DNA of 47,171 bases, taken from positions 1 to 47,171 of the forward strand of contig NZ_CAOJCM010000014.1 in NCBI RefSeq assembly GCF_948329825.1, given 5' to 3'. This document shows, piece after piece, positions 1-8,269 of this stretch (the first letter of the stretch is position 1; each line of letters opens with the position of its first letter). This stretch comes from Paenibacillus sp. JJ-100 (GTDB lineage: Bacteria; Bacillota; Bacilli; Paenibacillales; Paenibacillaceae). Both the position numbers and the translations under genes were made by a program. A model generated the notes under the pieces. The model saw only the letters and a program-made list of their open reading frames with translations, was not told where the DNA came from and made no database searches.

Positions 1-81
1 ATCCCGAACACGACCGTTAAGCCCTCTAGCGCCGATGGTACTTGGACCGCAGGGTCCTGGGAGAGTAGGAAGCCGCCAAGC
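1..81 (+). rRNA. rrf: 5S ribosomal RNA, 3' part
   Basis: This is the 3' two-thirds of a Firmicute 5S rRNA. It shows the conserved GGACCGCAGGGTCCTGGGAG segment and ends in GCCGCCAAGC. The first 35-40 nt lie outside the window. It closes an rRNA operon running in the same direction as guaB, which matches rrnO-guaB near the B. subtilis origin. The exact 3' end is set by analogy with other 5S genes. Confidence 0.93.
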
Positions 82-85
82 AAAG

Positions 86-120
86 AACCACTGCCGATGA
101 AATTCGGTGGTGGTTTTTAT
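86..120 (+). terminator. rRNA operon terminator
   Basis: A stem beginning ACCACTGCCGA pairs, with two G-U pairs, with TCGGTGGTGGT and is followed by a T-run. It starts five bases after the 5S end, so it should terminate the upstream rRNA operon. Confidence 0.85.
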
Positions 121-309
121 TATATTTATTTAATGATTGACATAGAAACTTCCATTCTAGGACAACTTAAGGATAAGACAAAACCATAAACACAGCATAA
201 TGTGCTGAATGAAAGATTTTATTTTTGTTATATTAATAAGATTAGTGTCCATGCAAGGAAAACATTTGTTTCATGGGGGACTACACCTAATCGATTCAAG
301 GAGTTTCCC

Positions 310-339
310 TTGACATTCTAAATATCGCTTTGCTAAGAT
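310..339 (+). promoter_or_regulatory. guaB promoter
   Basis: TTGACA at 310-315 and TAAGAT at 334-339 are separated by 18 bp, a sigma-A type promoter. The leader to the guaB start is about 100 nt. I see no purine riboswitch in it. The rest of the 82-445 gap contains no convincing gene, and a B. subtilis yaaC equivalent is not present here. Confidence 0.65.
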
Positions 340-445
340 GGACAATAATATATTTTCAGAAAACGAATTTTTCGGCATACAATACAGCCTAGAATCTTCG
401 GGTTTTGGTCCGTAGAGCTGAGCAAACATAAGGAGGAACACTTAC

Positions 446-1903
446 GTGTGGGAAGATAAATTTGGGAAAGAAGGCTTCACCTTTGATGATGTATTGCTAG
501 TGCCGCGGAAATCCGAGACACTGCCAAAAGAAGTAGACGTTTCTGTTCGTTTGAGCGATAACGTCAAATTGAACATTCCTTTAATTAGTGCGGGAATGGA
601 TACTGTGACTGAAGCGACACTGGCGATTGCCATTGCACGTGAAGGCGGCATCGGTGTTATTCATAAAAATATGTCTGTTGAACAACAAGCAGAAGAAGTG
701 GATCGAGTTAAACGTTCAGAGAGCGGAGTAATTACTAATCCTTTCTCGTTGACGGCAGAACATCTTGTATCTGATGCTGAAGAAGTTATGGCGAAATATC
801 GCATTTCAGGTGTGCCTATTGTTGAAGGCGATCAGAAGCTTGTGGGCATTCTGACAAACCGTGATTTGCGTTTTATTCATGACTACGGCATTAAGATCAG
901 TGAAGTTATGACACGTGAGAATCTGGTTACAGCTCCAGTAGGTACGACGTTGCAAGAGGCAGAAGTGATCTTGCAAAAGCACAAAATTGAAAAGCTTCCA
1001 TTGGTCGATGAGTCCAATACACTAAAGGGTCTTATTACTATTAAGGACATTGAGAAAGCAATTCAGTTCCCACAAGCAGCTAAGGATGCTCAAGGCCGTC
1101 TTCTGGTTGGTGCTGCAATTGGTATTTCCAAAGACACATTTGAGCGTGCTGAAGCTTTGGTTAAAGCAGGTGTAGACCTGATTACAGTTGACTCGGCACA
1201 CGGACATCATATTAATATTATTGATGCGGTTCGTCAGCTTCGTGAACGTTTCCCTGATCTGACGATTGTTGCAGGTAATGTAGCTACAGGTGAGGCAACA
1301 CGTGACCTGATCGAAGCTGGTGCTTCCGTTGTAAAAGTTGGAATTGGTCCAGGTTCTATCTGTACAACTCGAGTTATCGCAGGGATTGGTGTTCCACAAG
1401 TTACAGCGGTATATGACTGTGCTACAGTTGCACGGGAGTACGGTGTACCTATTATCGCTGATGGCGGTATTAAATACTCTGGTGAAATCACGAAGGCTAT
1501 AGCAGCAGGAGCACATGCGGTAATGTTGGGAAGTTTGTTTGCTGGTACGGAAGAGAGCCCGGGTGAGTCCGAGATTTATCAAGGTCGTCGATTCAAAGTT
1601 TACCGTGGTATGGGTTCCATGAGTGCAATGAAACAAGGAAGTAAAGATCGTTACTTCCAAGACGATGACAAAAAGCTGGTGCCTGAAGGTATCGAAGGCC
1701 GTGTTGCTTACAAAGGTCCTTTATCTGACACGATTCATCAACTGATCGGTGGTTTGCGTTCAGGCATGGGGTATTGCGGAACAAGCAACTTGGATCAATT
1801 GCGGAATGACACAAGTTTCATTCGTATTACAGGCGCTGGTCTTCGTGAGAGCCACCCGCATGATGTTCAGATCACTAAAGAAGCACCTAACTACTCGTTG
1901 TAA
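446..1903 (+). CDS. guaB: IMP dehydrogenase
   Basis: Oxidises IMP to XMP with NAD+, the committed step of GMP synthesis in the cytoplasm. The 485-residue product has the full IMPDH layout: a (beta/alpha)8 barrel interrupted at about residues 95-205 by two CBS domains. The catalytic loop SICTTR has Cys306 and the mobile flap lies near the C-terminus. The GTG start is supported by AAGGAGG at 430-436, nine bases upstream. Length is normal for the family (about 488). It sits alone between its own promoter and a strong terminator, downstream of an rRNA operon as in B. subtilis. No operator could be recognised in the leader. Confidence 0.98.
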   Translation: MWEDKFGKEGFTFDDVLLVPRKSETLPKEVDVSVRLSDNVKLNIPLISAGMDTVTEATLAIAIAREGGIGVIHKNMSVEQQAEEVDRVKRSESGVITNPFSLTAEHLVSDAEEVMAKYRISGVPIVEGDQKLVGILTNRDLRFIHDYGIKISEVMTRENLVTAPVGTTLQEAEVILQKHKIEKLPLVDESNTLKGLITIKDIEKAIQFPQAAKDAQGRLLVGAAIGISKDTFERAEALVKAGVDLITVDSAHGHHINIIDAVRQLRERFPDLTIVAGNVATGEATRDLIEAGASVVKVGIGPGSICTTRVIAGIGVPQVTAVYDCATVAREYGVPIIADGGIKYSGEITKAIAAGAHAVMLGSLFAGTEESPGESEIYQGRRFKVYRGMGSMSAMKQGSKDRYFQDDDKKLVPEGIEGRVAYKGPLSDTIHQLIGGLRSGMGYCGTSNLDQLRNDTSFIRITGAGLRESHPHDVQITKEAPNYSL

Positions 1904-1928
1904 TTCAACGATAGTCAATGATTCCCAG

Positions 1929-1967
1929 GACAAGCTTGGCGTTTTTAGCCGAGCTTGTCTTTTTTTG
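1929..1967 (+). terminator. guaB terminator
   Basis: GACAAGCTTGGC pairs with GCCGAGCTTGTC (one mismatch) across a short loop and is followed by seven or eight T residues. A textbook intrinsic terminator 26 bp after the guaB stop. Confidence 0.92.
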
Positions 1968-2317
1968 CGGATACCCCTGTGATAGAATAGAATGAGCGTT
2001 GATCGTCCAACGATGGATCTGGGCGTTGCGGCGTTTTTTTGACGTGATCCATATGGATATGTTTTGTGATCGGGTAGAGTAAGATATGCCCTAATGTCGT
2101 AGGAGAAGCCGATGTCCATTACATAAAAAATTCGGCAAGCTGTGAATGAAGTGATCATTGAATTGGAAGTTGGAGCAAGGATATTTGCTCATTTCGATAC
2201 AGCACATATAGGATTGATACACATCCATTGATGCAATCAAAGGAATTAGAAAATGGCAGCTTAAGCTGCACTGAGGCATATTACTTAAAAGCTTCGGATC
2301 GAAGGGAGTATTCATCA
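1968..2317 (+). other. dacA upstream region, no gene seen
   Basis: This stretch of about 350 bp has no convincing gene and no clear sigma-A promoter. It holds a short hairpin (CGTTG 1997-2001 with CAACG 2008-2012), a wider repeat ATGGATC/GATCCAT (2013-2019 and 2046-2052) and a perfect 14-bp palindrome, GCAGCTTAAGCTGC, at 2256-2269, about 50 bp before the dacA start. An open frame extends the dacA ORF upstream but has no ribosome binding site at its beginning. Confidence 0.4.
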
Positions 2318-3709
2318 TTGAAAGCTAAACACATGAATAAAAAGAAACGTCATATTCTCAAAAAGAGCGTAGCCTCCGTTATGATTCTTAACGTGCTATG
2401 CATGTCATCTGTAATGCCTGTAATGGCTGCAGCCGACAACTCCAGTCAGATGTTAACAGCGAATGCAACAACAAAAACAACAGCAGCAAATGCAACGAAA
2501 ATTCCATCGGTAGACTCACTTGGACTTGATGTGAGAGCTGCAATCTTGATGGAAGCTTCCACAGGGCAAGTGCTGTTATCCGTGGATGCTGATAAAGCAA
2601 TGCCTCCAGCTAGTATGACGAAAATGATGACGGAGTATATCGTGGCTGAACAGGTCAAACAAGGGAAGTTTGGCTGGGATACTGTAGTTGAAGTTAGTGA
2701 AAATGCAGCTAAAAGTATCGGGTCGCGTATTTTCTTGGCTGAAGGCGATAAGCATACGGTGAAAGATCTCTATATTGCTATGGCCGTTGGATCAGCGAAC
2801 GATGCTACTGTGGCATTGGCCGAGTATGTTGCAGGTTCGGAATTAGAGTTTGTGAAAATGATGAACGAAGAAGCGAAGCGGATGGGTATGAAGGATACTT
2901 ACTTCATTAACTCCACTGGTCTGGATCGTGAAGATATGCCAGAAAAATTCCGTCCGGCAGAAGACAGGGAAACGGTTATGTCTGCTTTGGACGCTGCTAT
3001 CTTGTGCAGATATATCGTGAAAGATCACCCAGATTTTAAGGATTTTACAACTATTCAATCGTACAAGTTTCGCCCTAACGACAAAGCACCAATTATCAAC
3101 TATAACTGGATGCTGGAAGAGAATAAAAATATAACCAACTTCAAAAGCTACGCTTACGAAGGTCTGGATGGTATGAAAACAGGCCACACAAGTAATGCCG
3201 GAAACAACTTTGCGGGTACGGCTGAACGTAACGGCATGCGTTTGATTAGTGTGGTGATGGGAACAGATTCAGAATCTGCACGATTTAGAGAAACTAAAAA
3301 GGTGCTAGACTATGGATTTGATCATTTTGAGGTGAAGCAAGCTGTTGCAGGCAAAACAAAAGTGACAGGTTGGGAAGCAGTACCTCTGAAAAAAGGAAAA
3401 GAGACAACTGTTCCTGTCGTGACGGATAATGCAGTAAGTTTCGTTGTCCCTAAAGGTACGCAGAACCTGAATGTGACATTCAAAGCAAATGTAACAGAAG
3501 CCGATAAACTGGTTGCCCCAATCAAAGCAGGCACCAAAGTGGGCACGGTAACTTACACATACACCGCAGAGGGAATCGAGCCGCAAGAAAAAACCGTAAA
3601 CCTGATTACAGCCGAAGAGGCTGAAAAAGGTGGTTGGTTCCGTCTCTTCTTCCGTGCTATCAAGGATTTCTTCGTTGATTTATTTGATGGGATTAAGAAC
3701 TTGTTTTAA
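2318..3709 (+). CDS. dacA: D-alanyl-D-alanine carboxypeptidase (PBP5 type)
   Basis: Low-molecular-weight penicillin-binding protein that trims the terminal D-Ala from peptidoglycan stem pentapeptides outside the membrane. The TTG start is chosen because AGGGAG at 2303-2308 is correctly spaced; the open frame begins further upstream without one. A signal peptide ends near VMA-AAD. The three active-site motifs are Ser99-Met-Thr-Lys102, Ser-Ala-Asn at 159-161 and Lys-Thr-Gly at 287-289. A PBP5_C domain follows, then a C-terminal amphipathic helix rich in Phe, Arg and Lys that would anchor the protein to the membrane. At 463 residues it is close to other family members. The position after guaB matches B. 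subtilis dacA. Confidence 0.96.
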   Translation: MKAKHMNKKKRHILKKSVASVMILNVLCMSSVMPVMAAADNSSQMLTANATTKTTAANATKIPSVDSLGLDVRAAILMEASTGQVLLSVDADKAMPPASMTKMMTEYIVAEQVKQGKFGWDTVVEVSENAAKSIGSRIFLAEGDKHTVKDLYIAMAVGSANDATVALAEYVAGSELEFVKMMNEEAKRMGMKDTYFINSTGLDREDMPEKFRPAEDRETVMSALDAAILCRYIVKDHPDFKDFTTIQSYKFRPNDKAPIINYNWMLEENKNITNFKSYAYEGLDGMKTGHTSNAGNNFAGTAERNGMRLISVVMGTDSESARFRETKKVLDYGFDHFEVKQAVAGKTKVTGWEAVPLKKGKETTVPVVTDNAVSFVVPKGTQNLNVTFKANVTEADKLVAPIKAGTKVGTVTYTYTAEGIEPQEKTVNLITAEEAEKGGWFRLFFRAIKDFFVDLFDGIKNLF

Positions 3710-3805
3710 CCAGTAATGACTTTTTCGAAACAAAGTATGGTTAAAGCATTAGGACTTTAACAGTTAATTTGTTCATAATACACAAATTAATACTGAATGT
3801 GTGGA

Positions 3806-3834
3806 TTGTATATTTATGATTTTTCCGGTAAAAT
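3806..3834 (+). promoter_or_regulatory. pdxST promoter
   Basis: TTGTAT (3806-3811) and TAAAAT (3829-3834) are separated by 17 bp, giving an AT-rich sigma-A type promoter with a leader of about 110 nt before pdxS. There is no strong terminator after dacA, so read-through into pdxS is possible. Confidence 0.5.
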
Positions 3835-3952
3835 AACAAGTTAGAATTCTACGTATTAAAGTATAAAAGTCTAAAGTTCTTTCATCTGAATAAAAGCAGT
3901 GTTTGCTTATTGAAAATGGGAGACAACACATACATTACGGGGGGCTTGGAAT

Positions 3953-4834
3953 ATGGAAACGGGAACATCACGTGTTAAAAGAGGAATGGCTGAAATGCAA
4001 AAAGGCGGCGTGATCATGGATGTCATGAACGCTGAGCAGGCTAAAATTGCGGAAGCAGCAGGTGCAACAGCAGTAATGGCACTTGAGCGTGTTCCTTCCG
4101 ATATTCGGGCAGCAGGTGGGGTTGCTCGCATGGCTGATCCAACAATTGTCGAAGAAGTGATGAAGGTTGTAAGCATTCCTGTTATGGCAAAAGCGCGCAT
4201 TGGTCATTATGTAGAAGCTAAAGTGCTTGAGTCGCTTGGTGTGGACTACTTGGACGAGAGTGAAGTATTGACTCCTGCAGATGAAGTATTTCATATCGAT
4301 AAACATGAGTTCACTGTGCCGTTTGTATGTGGAGCCAAAGATCTGGGTGAAGCACTTCGCCGGATCGGTGAAGGAGCATCCATGATTCGTACGAAGGGTG
4401 AACCTGGAACAGGTAACATTGTTGAAGCGGTACGTCACATGCGTTTCATCAACAGCCAAATTCGTAAAGTAACGAATATGTCGAAAGATGAGCTGTATGC
4501 GGAAGCTAAAAACCTTGGCGTTGCATACGAGCTTTTGCTTGATGTACATGAGAACGGAAAATTGCCAGTGGTTAACTTTGCTGCGGGCGGCGTAGCAACT
4601 CCAGCAGATGCAGCACTAATGATGCATCTTGGTGCAGATGGTGTCTTTGTAGGTTCGGGTATTTTCAAATCCGATAGCCCAGAGAAATTTGCTCGTGCAA
4701 TTGTTGAAGCTACAACACATTACACGGATTACAAATTGATTGCTGAGGTTTCTAAAAATCTTGGAGCACCAATGAAAGGCATTGAAATTTCCAAACTTGC
4801 ACCTTCCGAGCGTATGCAGGATCGCGGCTGGTAA
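3953..4834 (+). CDS. pdxS: pyridoxal 5'-phosphate synthase, synthase subunit
   Basis: Synthase half of the DXP-independent vitamin B6 pathway. It condenses ribose 5-phosphate, glyceraldehyde 3-phosphate and ammonia into PLP, using ammonia channelled from PdxT. The 293-residue protein is a (beta/alpha)8 barrel. The catalytic lysines are visible as Lys80 in VMAKARIGH and Lys148 in RTKGEPGTG, matching the family's Lys81 and Lys149. The ATG follows a G-rich ribosome binding site at 3939-3944. pdxT begins 18 bp downstream, so the two form an operon, as in B. subtilis yaaD-yaaE. PdxS forms a dodecamer that binds twelve PdxT. Confidence 0.98.
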   Translation: METGTSRVKRGMAEMQKGGVIMDVMNAEQAKIAEAAGATAVMALERVPSDIRAAGGVARMADPTIVEEVMKVVSIPVMAKARIGHYVEAKVLESLGVDYLDESEVLTPADEVFHIDKHEFTVPFVCGAKDLGEALRRIGEGASMIRTKGEPGTGNIVEAVRHMRFINSQIRKVTNMSKDELYAEAKNLGVAYELLLDVHENGKLPVVNFAAGGVATPADAALMMHLGADGVFVGSGIFKSDSPEKFARAIVEATTHYTDYKLIAEVSKNLGAPMKGIEISKLAPSERMQDRGW

Positions 4835-4852
4835 GAGAAGAGGAATCTACAG

Positions 4853-5443
4853 ATGAAGATTGGCGTGTTAGCACTTCAAGGTGCTGTTACAGAGCATATA
4901 CGCAGTATTGAGCGTGCTGGGGCAGAAGGTGTAGCTATTAAGCAAGTCCAGCAGCTAGATGAACTGGATGGATTGATTCTGCCGGGTGGAGAAAGTACAA
5001 CGATTGGGAAGCTGATGCGCAAGTATGGGTTTGTGGAGGCTATCCGTGCTTTTGCTTCAGAAGGAAAGCCGGTATTCGGAACCTGTGCAGGCTTGATCGT
5101 TATGGCGAAGCGCATTCAGGGCCAAGAGGAAGCTCACCTAGGGCTTATGGATATCACAGTGTCTCGTAATGCATTCGGAAGACAGCGAGAAAGCTTCGAG
5201 ACTGATCTACCAGTCAAAGGCATCGACGAGACAGTACGAGCTGTATTTATACGTGCTCCGTTAATTGAGAGTGTAGGAGAACAGGTCGAAGTCCTCTCAA
5301 CGTACAAAGATGAGATTGTGACAGCACGTCAGGGACATTTACTGGCATGTTCTTATCATCCTGAGCTTACGGATGATTATCGTCTGCATGCTTATTTTGT
5401 AGACATGGCCAGAACATACAAAAAATCGGTAGAAGCAAAATAA
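4853..5443 (+). CDS. pdxT: pyridoxal 5'-phosphate synthase, glutaminase subunit
   Basis: Class I glutamine amidotransferase that hydrolyses glutamine and passes ammonia to PdxS. The catalytic triad is visible as Cys78 in GTCAG, and His169 and Glu171 in SYHPEL. The N-terminal LALQGAVTEH and the LPGGESTT oxyanion segment are typical. At 196 residues it has the normal length. It is co-transcribed with pdxS (18-bp gap, AGAAGAGGAA ribosome binding site). The stop is followed at once by a large structured element that ends in a T-run. Confidence 0.97.
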   Translation: MKIGVLALQGAVTEHIRSIERAGAEGVAIKQVQQLDELDGLILPGGESTTIGKLMRKYGFVEAIRAFASEGKPVFGTCAGLIVMAKRIQGQEEAHLGLMDITVSRNAFGRQRESFETDLPVKGIDETVRAVFIRAPLIESVGEQVEVLSTYKDEIVTARQGHLLACSYHPELTDDYRLHAYFVDMARTYKKSVEAK

Positions 5444-5453
5444 AGTATGATGT

Positions 5454-5608
5454 ACAACCTATGATCTCCCGGTCATCGGAGCACTCCTCAGTTGGCTATT
5501 CTAGGCCGCTGTAGTAGCTGCATCTGAAACGGATGCCTCATGTTGCTTGTAACTGCTGCATAGCGGAATTGCGGCAGAGGCAGCACCTGGGGACATAGGT
5601 TGTTTTTT
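5454..5608 (+). other. structured intergenic RNA element ending in a terminator-like T-run
   Basis: ACAACCTATG (5454-5463) pairs perfectly with CATAGGTTGT (5594-5603), and the stem continues through TCTCC/GGGGA after one bulged base. Inside are at least two hairpins: GCATCTG/CGGATGC with an AAA loop (5520-5536) and CTGCTGCA/TGCGGCAG (5553-5577). The 3' arm runs straight into TTTTTT. It could be an unusually elaborate pdxST terminator, a regulatory leader for serS, or a stand-alone RNA. It lacks the T-box signature expected of a serS leader. Confidence 0.55.
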
Positions 5609-5723
5609 CGGTTGTTGGTATGGAGTAGGCTATAATAAGCACTGAGGTTGCATGATATCAGATTTTCAAGAATGGGTGTAACACAAGGTTCGATATTGTA
5701 GGTTTAATTAGGAGGGGTACGTT

Positions 5724-7007
5724 GTGCTTGATGTTAAAATATTGCGGAATGAATATGCACGAGTAGAAGAGGCGTTAAACAACCGCGGTAAATCACTGGA
5801 TCTGATTGCTGGATTTACTGAAATGGATGCAAAGCGCCGGGAGCTTCTTCAGGAGAGTGAAAACCTGAAGAGTCGCCGCAATACAGTGTCTGCTGAGGTA
5901 GCAAGACTCAAGAAGAATCGTGAGAACGCAGATGATTTGATTGTCGAAATGCGAGAAGTATCCGATCGAATTAAAGCGATGGACGAAGAAGTGCGTGAGC
6001 TTGAAGTGAAAATTAGTGATTTGACGATGGCAATCCCTAACATTCCTAATGAAAGTGTACCTGTCGGTAAGTCAGAAGAGGACAATGTAGAAATTCGTCG
6101 GTGGGAAGAGCCGAAGTCTTTTTCATTTACGCCCAAAGCGCATTGGGAGATTGCACAAGACTTGAATATTCTTGATTTTGAAGCAGCGGCTAAAGTAACG
6201 GGTTCCCGCTTTACCTTCTACAAGGGGCTTGGAGCACGTCTGGAGCGTGCGCTGATCAACTTTATGATGGATTTGCACAGTGACCAGCACGGTTACGAGG
6301 AGATTTTGCCTCCATATATCGTGAATCGTGACAGCTTGTTTGGAACAGGTCAACTGCCGAAGTTCGAGGAAGATCTCTTCAAGCTTAGAGATACCGAATA
6401 TTATTTAATTCCAACAGCAGAAGTGCCAGTAACGAACTATCACCGTGAAGAGATTTTAAATGCAGATGATCTGCCAAAACATTTTGTGGCATATAGTTCC
6501 TGCTTCCGTTCTGAAGCCGGTTCGGCTGGACGAGATACTCGGGGTCTAATCCGTCAGCATCAGTTCAACAAGGTAGAGCTGCTGAAACTGTCTACACCAG
6601 AGACATCGTATGACGAGCTGGAGAAGATGACACAGAACGCAGAGCGCGTCCTGCAACTGCTGGGCTTGCCTTACCGCGTGTTGACGCTCTGTACGGGAGA
6701 TATGGGCTTCACATCAGCTAAAACGTATGACATCGAGGTGTGGTTGCCAGAAAGCAACACCTATCGTGAAATTTCATCCTGCTCTAACTGTGAAGACTTC
6801 CAGGCACGACGTGCCAATATTCGTTTCCGCAGAGAGCCAAAAGCGAAGCCAGAGTTTGTACACACACTGAATGGTTCAGGGCTGGCTGTAGGACGGACGG
6901 TTGCAGCTATTTTGGAGAACTATCAGCAGGAAGATGGTACTGTGATTATACCGGAAGCGTTACGACCTTATATGGGCGGGATTGAAGCCATCACTCCTCG
7001 GGCTTAA
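5724..7007 (+). CDS. serS: seryl-tRNA synthetase
   Basis: Charges tRNA-Ser with serine using ATP (class II synthetase). The GTG start follows GGAGGGG at 5711-5717. The N-terminal 100 or so residues form the charged antiparallel coiled-coil arm that contacts the long variable arm of tRNA-Ser. The catalytic core shows class II motif 2 (FRSEAGSAGRDTRGLIRQHQF) and motif 3 near the C-terminus (NGSGLAVGRTVAAILEN). The 427-residue length is normal. A tRNA-Ser gene lies 220 bp downstream, the same neighbour as in B. subtilis. No T-box motif is present in the upstream gap. Confidence 0.97.
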   Translation: MLDVKILRNEYARVEEALNNRGKSLDLIAGFTEMDAKRRELLQESENLKSRRNTVSAEVARLKKNRENADDLIVEMREVSDRIKAMDEEVRELEVKISDLTMAIPNIPNESVPVGKSEEDNVEIRRWEEPKSFSFTPKAHWEIAQDLNILDFEAAAKVTGSRFTFYKGLGARLERALINFMMDLHSDQHGYEEILPPYIVNRDSLFGTGQLPKFEEDLFKLRDTEYYLIPTAEVPVTNYHREEILNADDLPKHFVAYSSCFRSEAGSAGRDTRGLIRQHQFNKVELLKLSTPETSYDELEKMTQNAERVLQLLGLPYRVLTLCTGDMGFTSAKTYDIEVWLPESNTYREISSCSNCEDFQARRANIRFRREPKAKPEFVHTLNGSGLAVGRTVAAILENYQQEDGTVIIPEALRPYMGGIEAITPRA

Positions 7008-7056
7008 AGGAAAGTGTAGCGTTTAGGGAAAAGCATGAGATCGAACCGCTTCACCT

Positions 7057-7109
7057 CATCATCTGACTCTATCTGTTATGTGCCGGAGACAGATAGAGTC
7101 AAGATGATG
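7057..7109 (+). terminator. long hairpin after serS
   Basis: CATCATC and GACTCTATCTGT pair with ACAGATAGAGTC and GATGATG, about 19 bp of stem around a 12-nt loop. There is no immediate T-run, so it may stabilise or process the serS 3' end rather than terminate it, or act as a weak terminator. Confidence 0.5.
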
Positions 7110-7164
7110 TATATAGGGTTATTTTAAAATGATCTTTGCTTTTTTAAAAAAATAATAAAAAAAC

Positions 7165-7194
7165 TTGCAATTACCTAATGATCTATGGTATGAT
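7165..7194 (+). promoter_or_regulatory. tRNA-Ser promoter
   Basis: TTGCAA at 7165-7170 and TATGAT at 7189-7194 are separated by 18 bp, about 34 bp before the tRNA gene and next to an A/T-rich upstream tract that could serve as an UP element. Confidence 0.65.
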
Positions 7195-7227
7195 AATTTT
7201 CGTGGCAAGTTTATAAAATAAATACTT

Positions 7228-7316
7228 GGAGAGGTACCGAAGCGGTCATAACGGGGCGGTCTTGAAAACCGTTAGGGTGCAAGCCCACGTGGGTTCGAAT
7301 CCCACCCTCTCCGCCA
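7228..7316 (+). tRNA. tRNA-Ser (anticodon UGA)
   Basis: An 89-nt class II tRNA with encoded CCA. The acceptor arm GGAGAGG pairs with CCTCTCC. The anticodon TGA is at 7263-7265 in the loop CTTGAAA. A long variable arm is present and the T-arm contains GGTTCGAATCC. It reads UCN serine codons and sits downstream of serS, as in B. subtilis. Confidence 0.97.
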
Positions 7317-7331
7317 TACTACACTTATAAT

Positions 7332-7365
7332 AAGGATTCGAGCGATAACGCTTGAGTCCTTTTTT
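7332..7365 (+). terminator. tRNA-Ser terminator
   Basis: AAGGATTCGAGCG pairs with CGCTTGAGTCCTT (two mismatches) around a four-base loop and is followed by T6. It lies 16 bp after the tRNA. Confidence 0.88.
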
Positions 7366-7453
7366 GATTTTATTTTTTAACCCGATGGGTGAAGGCGAAG
7401 CATGCATAAAAACAACATCATTTCCACACGTTATAGAAGTGGAGGTGGTTAAG

Positions 7454-7795
7454 ATGAACCGCGAGTTAAACATTGATCAAAACACACTTGTGGGCGCATG
7501 GCAGGATCGTTTGCCTCAAGTTCTGAATGTGGGTGATCAGGCACAAGTTATGGCTGATGAAGCCGATAATCAAGCGATTCGGATACACATTGCAACGTCA
7601 GGCCACGAAATGTACTCTTTTGATTTTAAATGCCAATACGTTGATTCTCGCGAGGTCCGTGTAGAACTGGTCGATGTAGAGCGTGATGGTCGAACAACGG
7701 ATGAGCGATCAGAACCCATTCAGGAGCTGGCGCATGACTATACCCGCCATATTCATGAATGTGCCCAGTCTTTGCAGTCAATCACGAAATCTTAA
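7454..7795 (+). CDS. hypothetical protein, 113 aa
   Basis: I do not recognise a family. The start is the ATG preceded by GGAGGTGG at 7441-7448; the frame is open further upstream but without a ribosome binding site. The product is acidic, has no signal peptide or membrane segment, and alternates hydrophobic and charged residues as a small beta-rich domain would (for example RIHIATSGHEMYSFDF). The C-terminus is predicted helical and His-rich. It is followed after 32 bp by two more small genes in the same direction, the second being an SspP-like spore protein, so a sporulation-related role is possible but unproven. Confidence 0.75.
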   Translation: MNRELNIDQNTLVGAWQDRLPQVLNVGDQAQVMADEADNQAIRIHIATSGHEMYSFDFKCQYVDSREVRVELVDVERDGRTTDERSEPIQELAHDYTRHIHECAQSLQSITKS

Positions 7796-7827
7796 CGAGA
7801 ATACAAATTCAAAAGGAGTCGAATGGA

Positions 7828-8004
7828 ATGACTAAAGCTAAGTCAGGTGTGGATAAAAACCTGCAAAATGTTGTCAGTGATCTCGAACAGACGGGAGTTA
7901 ACAGTCACCATGCACAGCAAATACAGCAAGACTCCAATGATCGCCGTCATCAGGATGCTTTGAATCATGATAAAACGGAAGATAGAGATCCGTCCCATTC
8001 CTAA
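7828..8004 (+). CDS. small hydrophilic protein, 58 aa
   Basis: The ATG at 7828 follows AAAAGGAG at 7811-7818; a closer ATG at 7823 is out of frame and stops at once. The 58-residue product is highly polar, rich in Asp, His, Gln, Asn and Ser, with no aromatic residue and no membrane segment. That composition resembles minor small acid-soluble spore proteins or other forespore proteins, and it sits 26 bp upstream of an SspP-like gene. I cannot assign it to a named family. Confidence 0.7.
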   Translation: MTKAKSGVDKNLQNVVSDLEQTGVNSHHAQQIQQDSNDRRHQDALNHDKTEDRDPSHS

Positions 8005-8030
8005 CCTATGATTATGAGGAGGCAACCCGT

Positions 8031-8183
8031 ATGAGCAAACCGAAAGCAATCCCTGTACCAGAGGCTCAGGATAACCAGCAGCAGCACCATTCATCCAAGC
8101 GCTCTTCCATGCAGGAACCTTTGTCTGGGTCCAAAAAAGTGAAAAATCAGAACCATGTAGATCATCTGAACCCAGAGGGGTAA
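8031..8183 (+). CDS. sspP: small acid-soluble spore protein P-like
   Basis: A 50-residue gene starting at ATG 8031 with an AGGAGG ribosome binding site seven bases upstream. The C-terminal half contains EPLSGSKKVKNQNH, which closely matches the conserved core of SspP (CotL), a minor small acid-soluble protein of B. subtilis spores whose core I recall as EPLSGSKKVKNRNH. The N-terminal half is low complexity with Gln-Gln-Gln-His-His. It should be made in the forespore, although I could not find a convincing sigma-G promoter. The stop is followed by a terminator. Confidence 0.8.
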   Translation: MSKPKAIPVPEAQDNQQQHHSSKRSSMQEPLSGSKKVKNQNHVDHLNPEG

Positions 8184-8238
8184 TCTTTAAAATAGGATAT
8201 GGAATGAAACTTCGTACATCAAAAAAATAAAAAAATGG

Positions 8239-8269
8239 AAAGTCCCTTGTTACCTAACAGGGGGCTTTT
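8239..8269 (+). terminator. terminator after the small spore gene cluster
   Basis: AAAGTCCCTTGTT pairs imperfectly with AACAGGGGGCTTT and ends in a short T-run, about 55 bp after the sspP stop. The remaining gap up to 8451 contains no gene that I can support. Confidence 0.8.

Noticed and set aside
82..445. Purine (guanine) riboswitch before guaB
   Set aside because: None of the conserved loop sequences of the class are present in the leader.
1022..1660. Minus-strand ORF of 212 codons opposite guaB
   Set aside because: Cys/Thr/Asn-rich antisense frame within a secure gene.
5444..5723. T-box riboswitch in front of serS
   Set aside because: The conserved T-box sequence (AGGGTGGNACCGCG) is absent from the gap. 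The structured element there has a different layout.
7246..7473. Minus-strand ORF of 75 codons ending in AERVGFEPTWACTLTVFKTAPL
   Set aside because: The peptide is the antisense translation of tRNA-Ser; this type of string is a well-known false annotation from tRNA genes.
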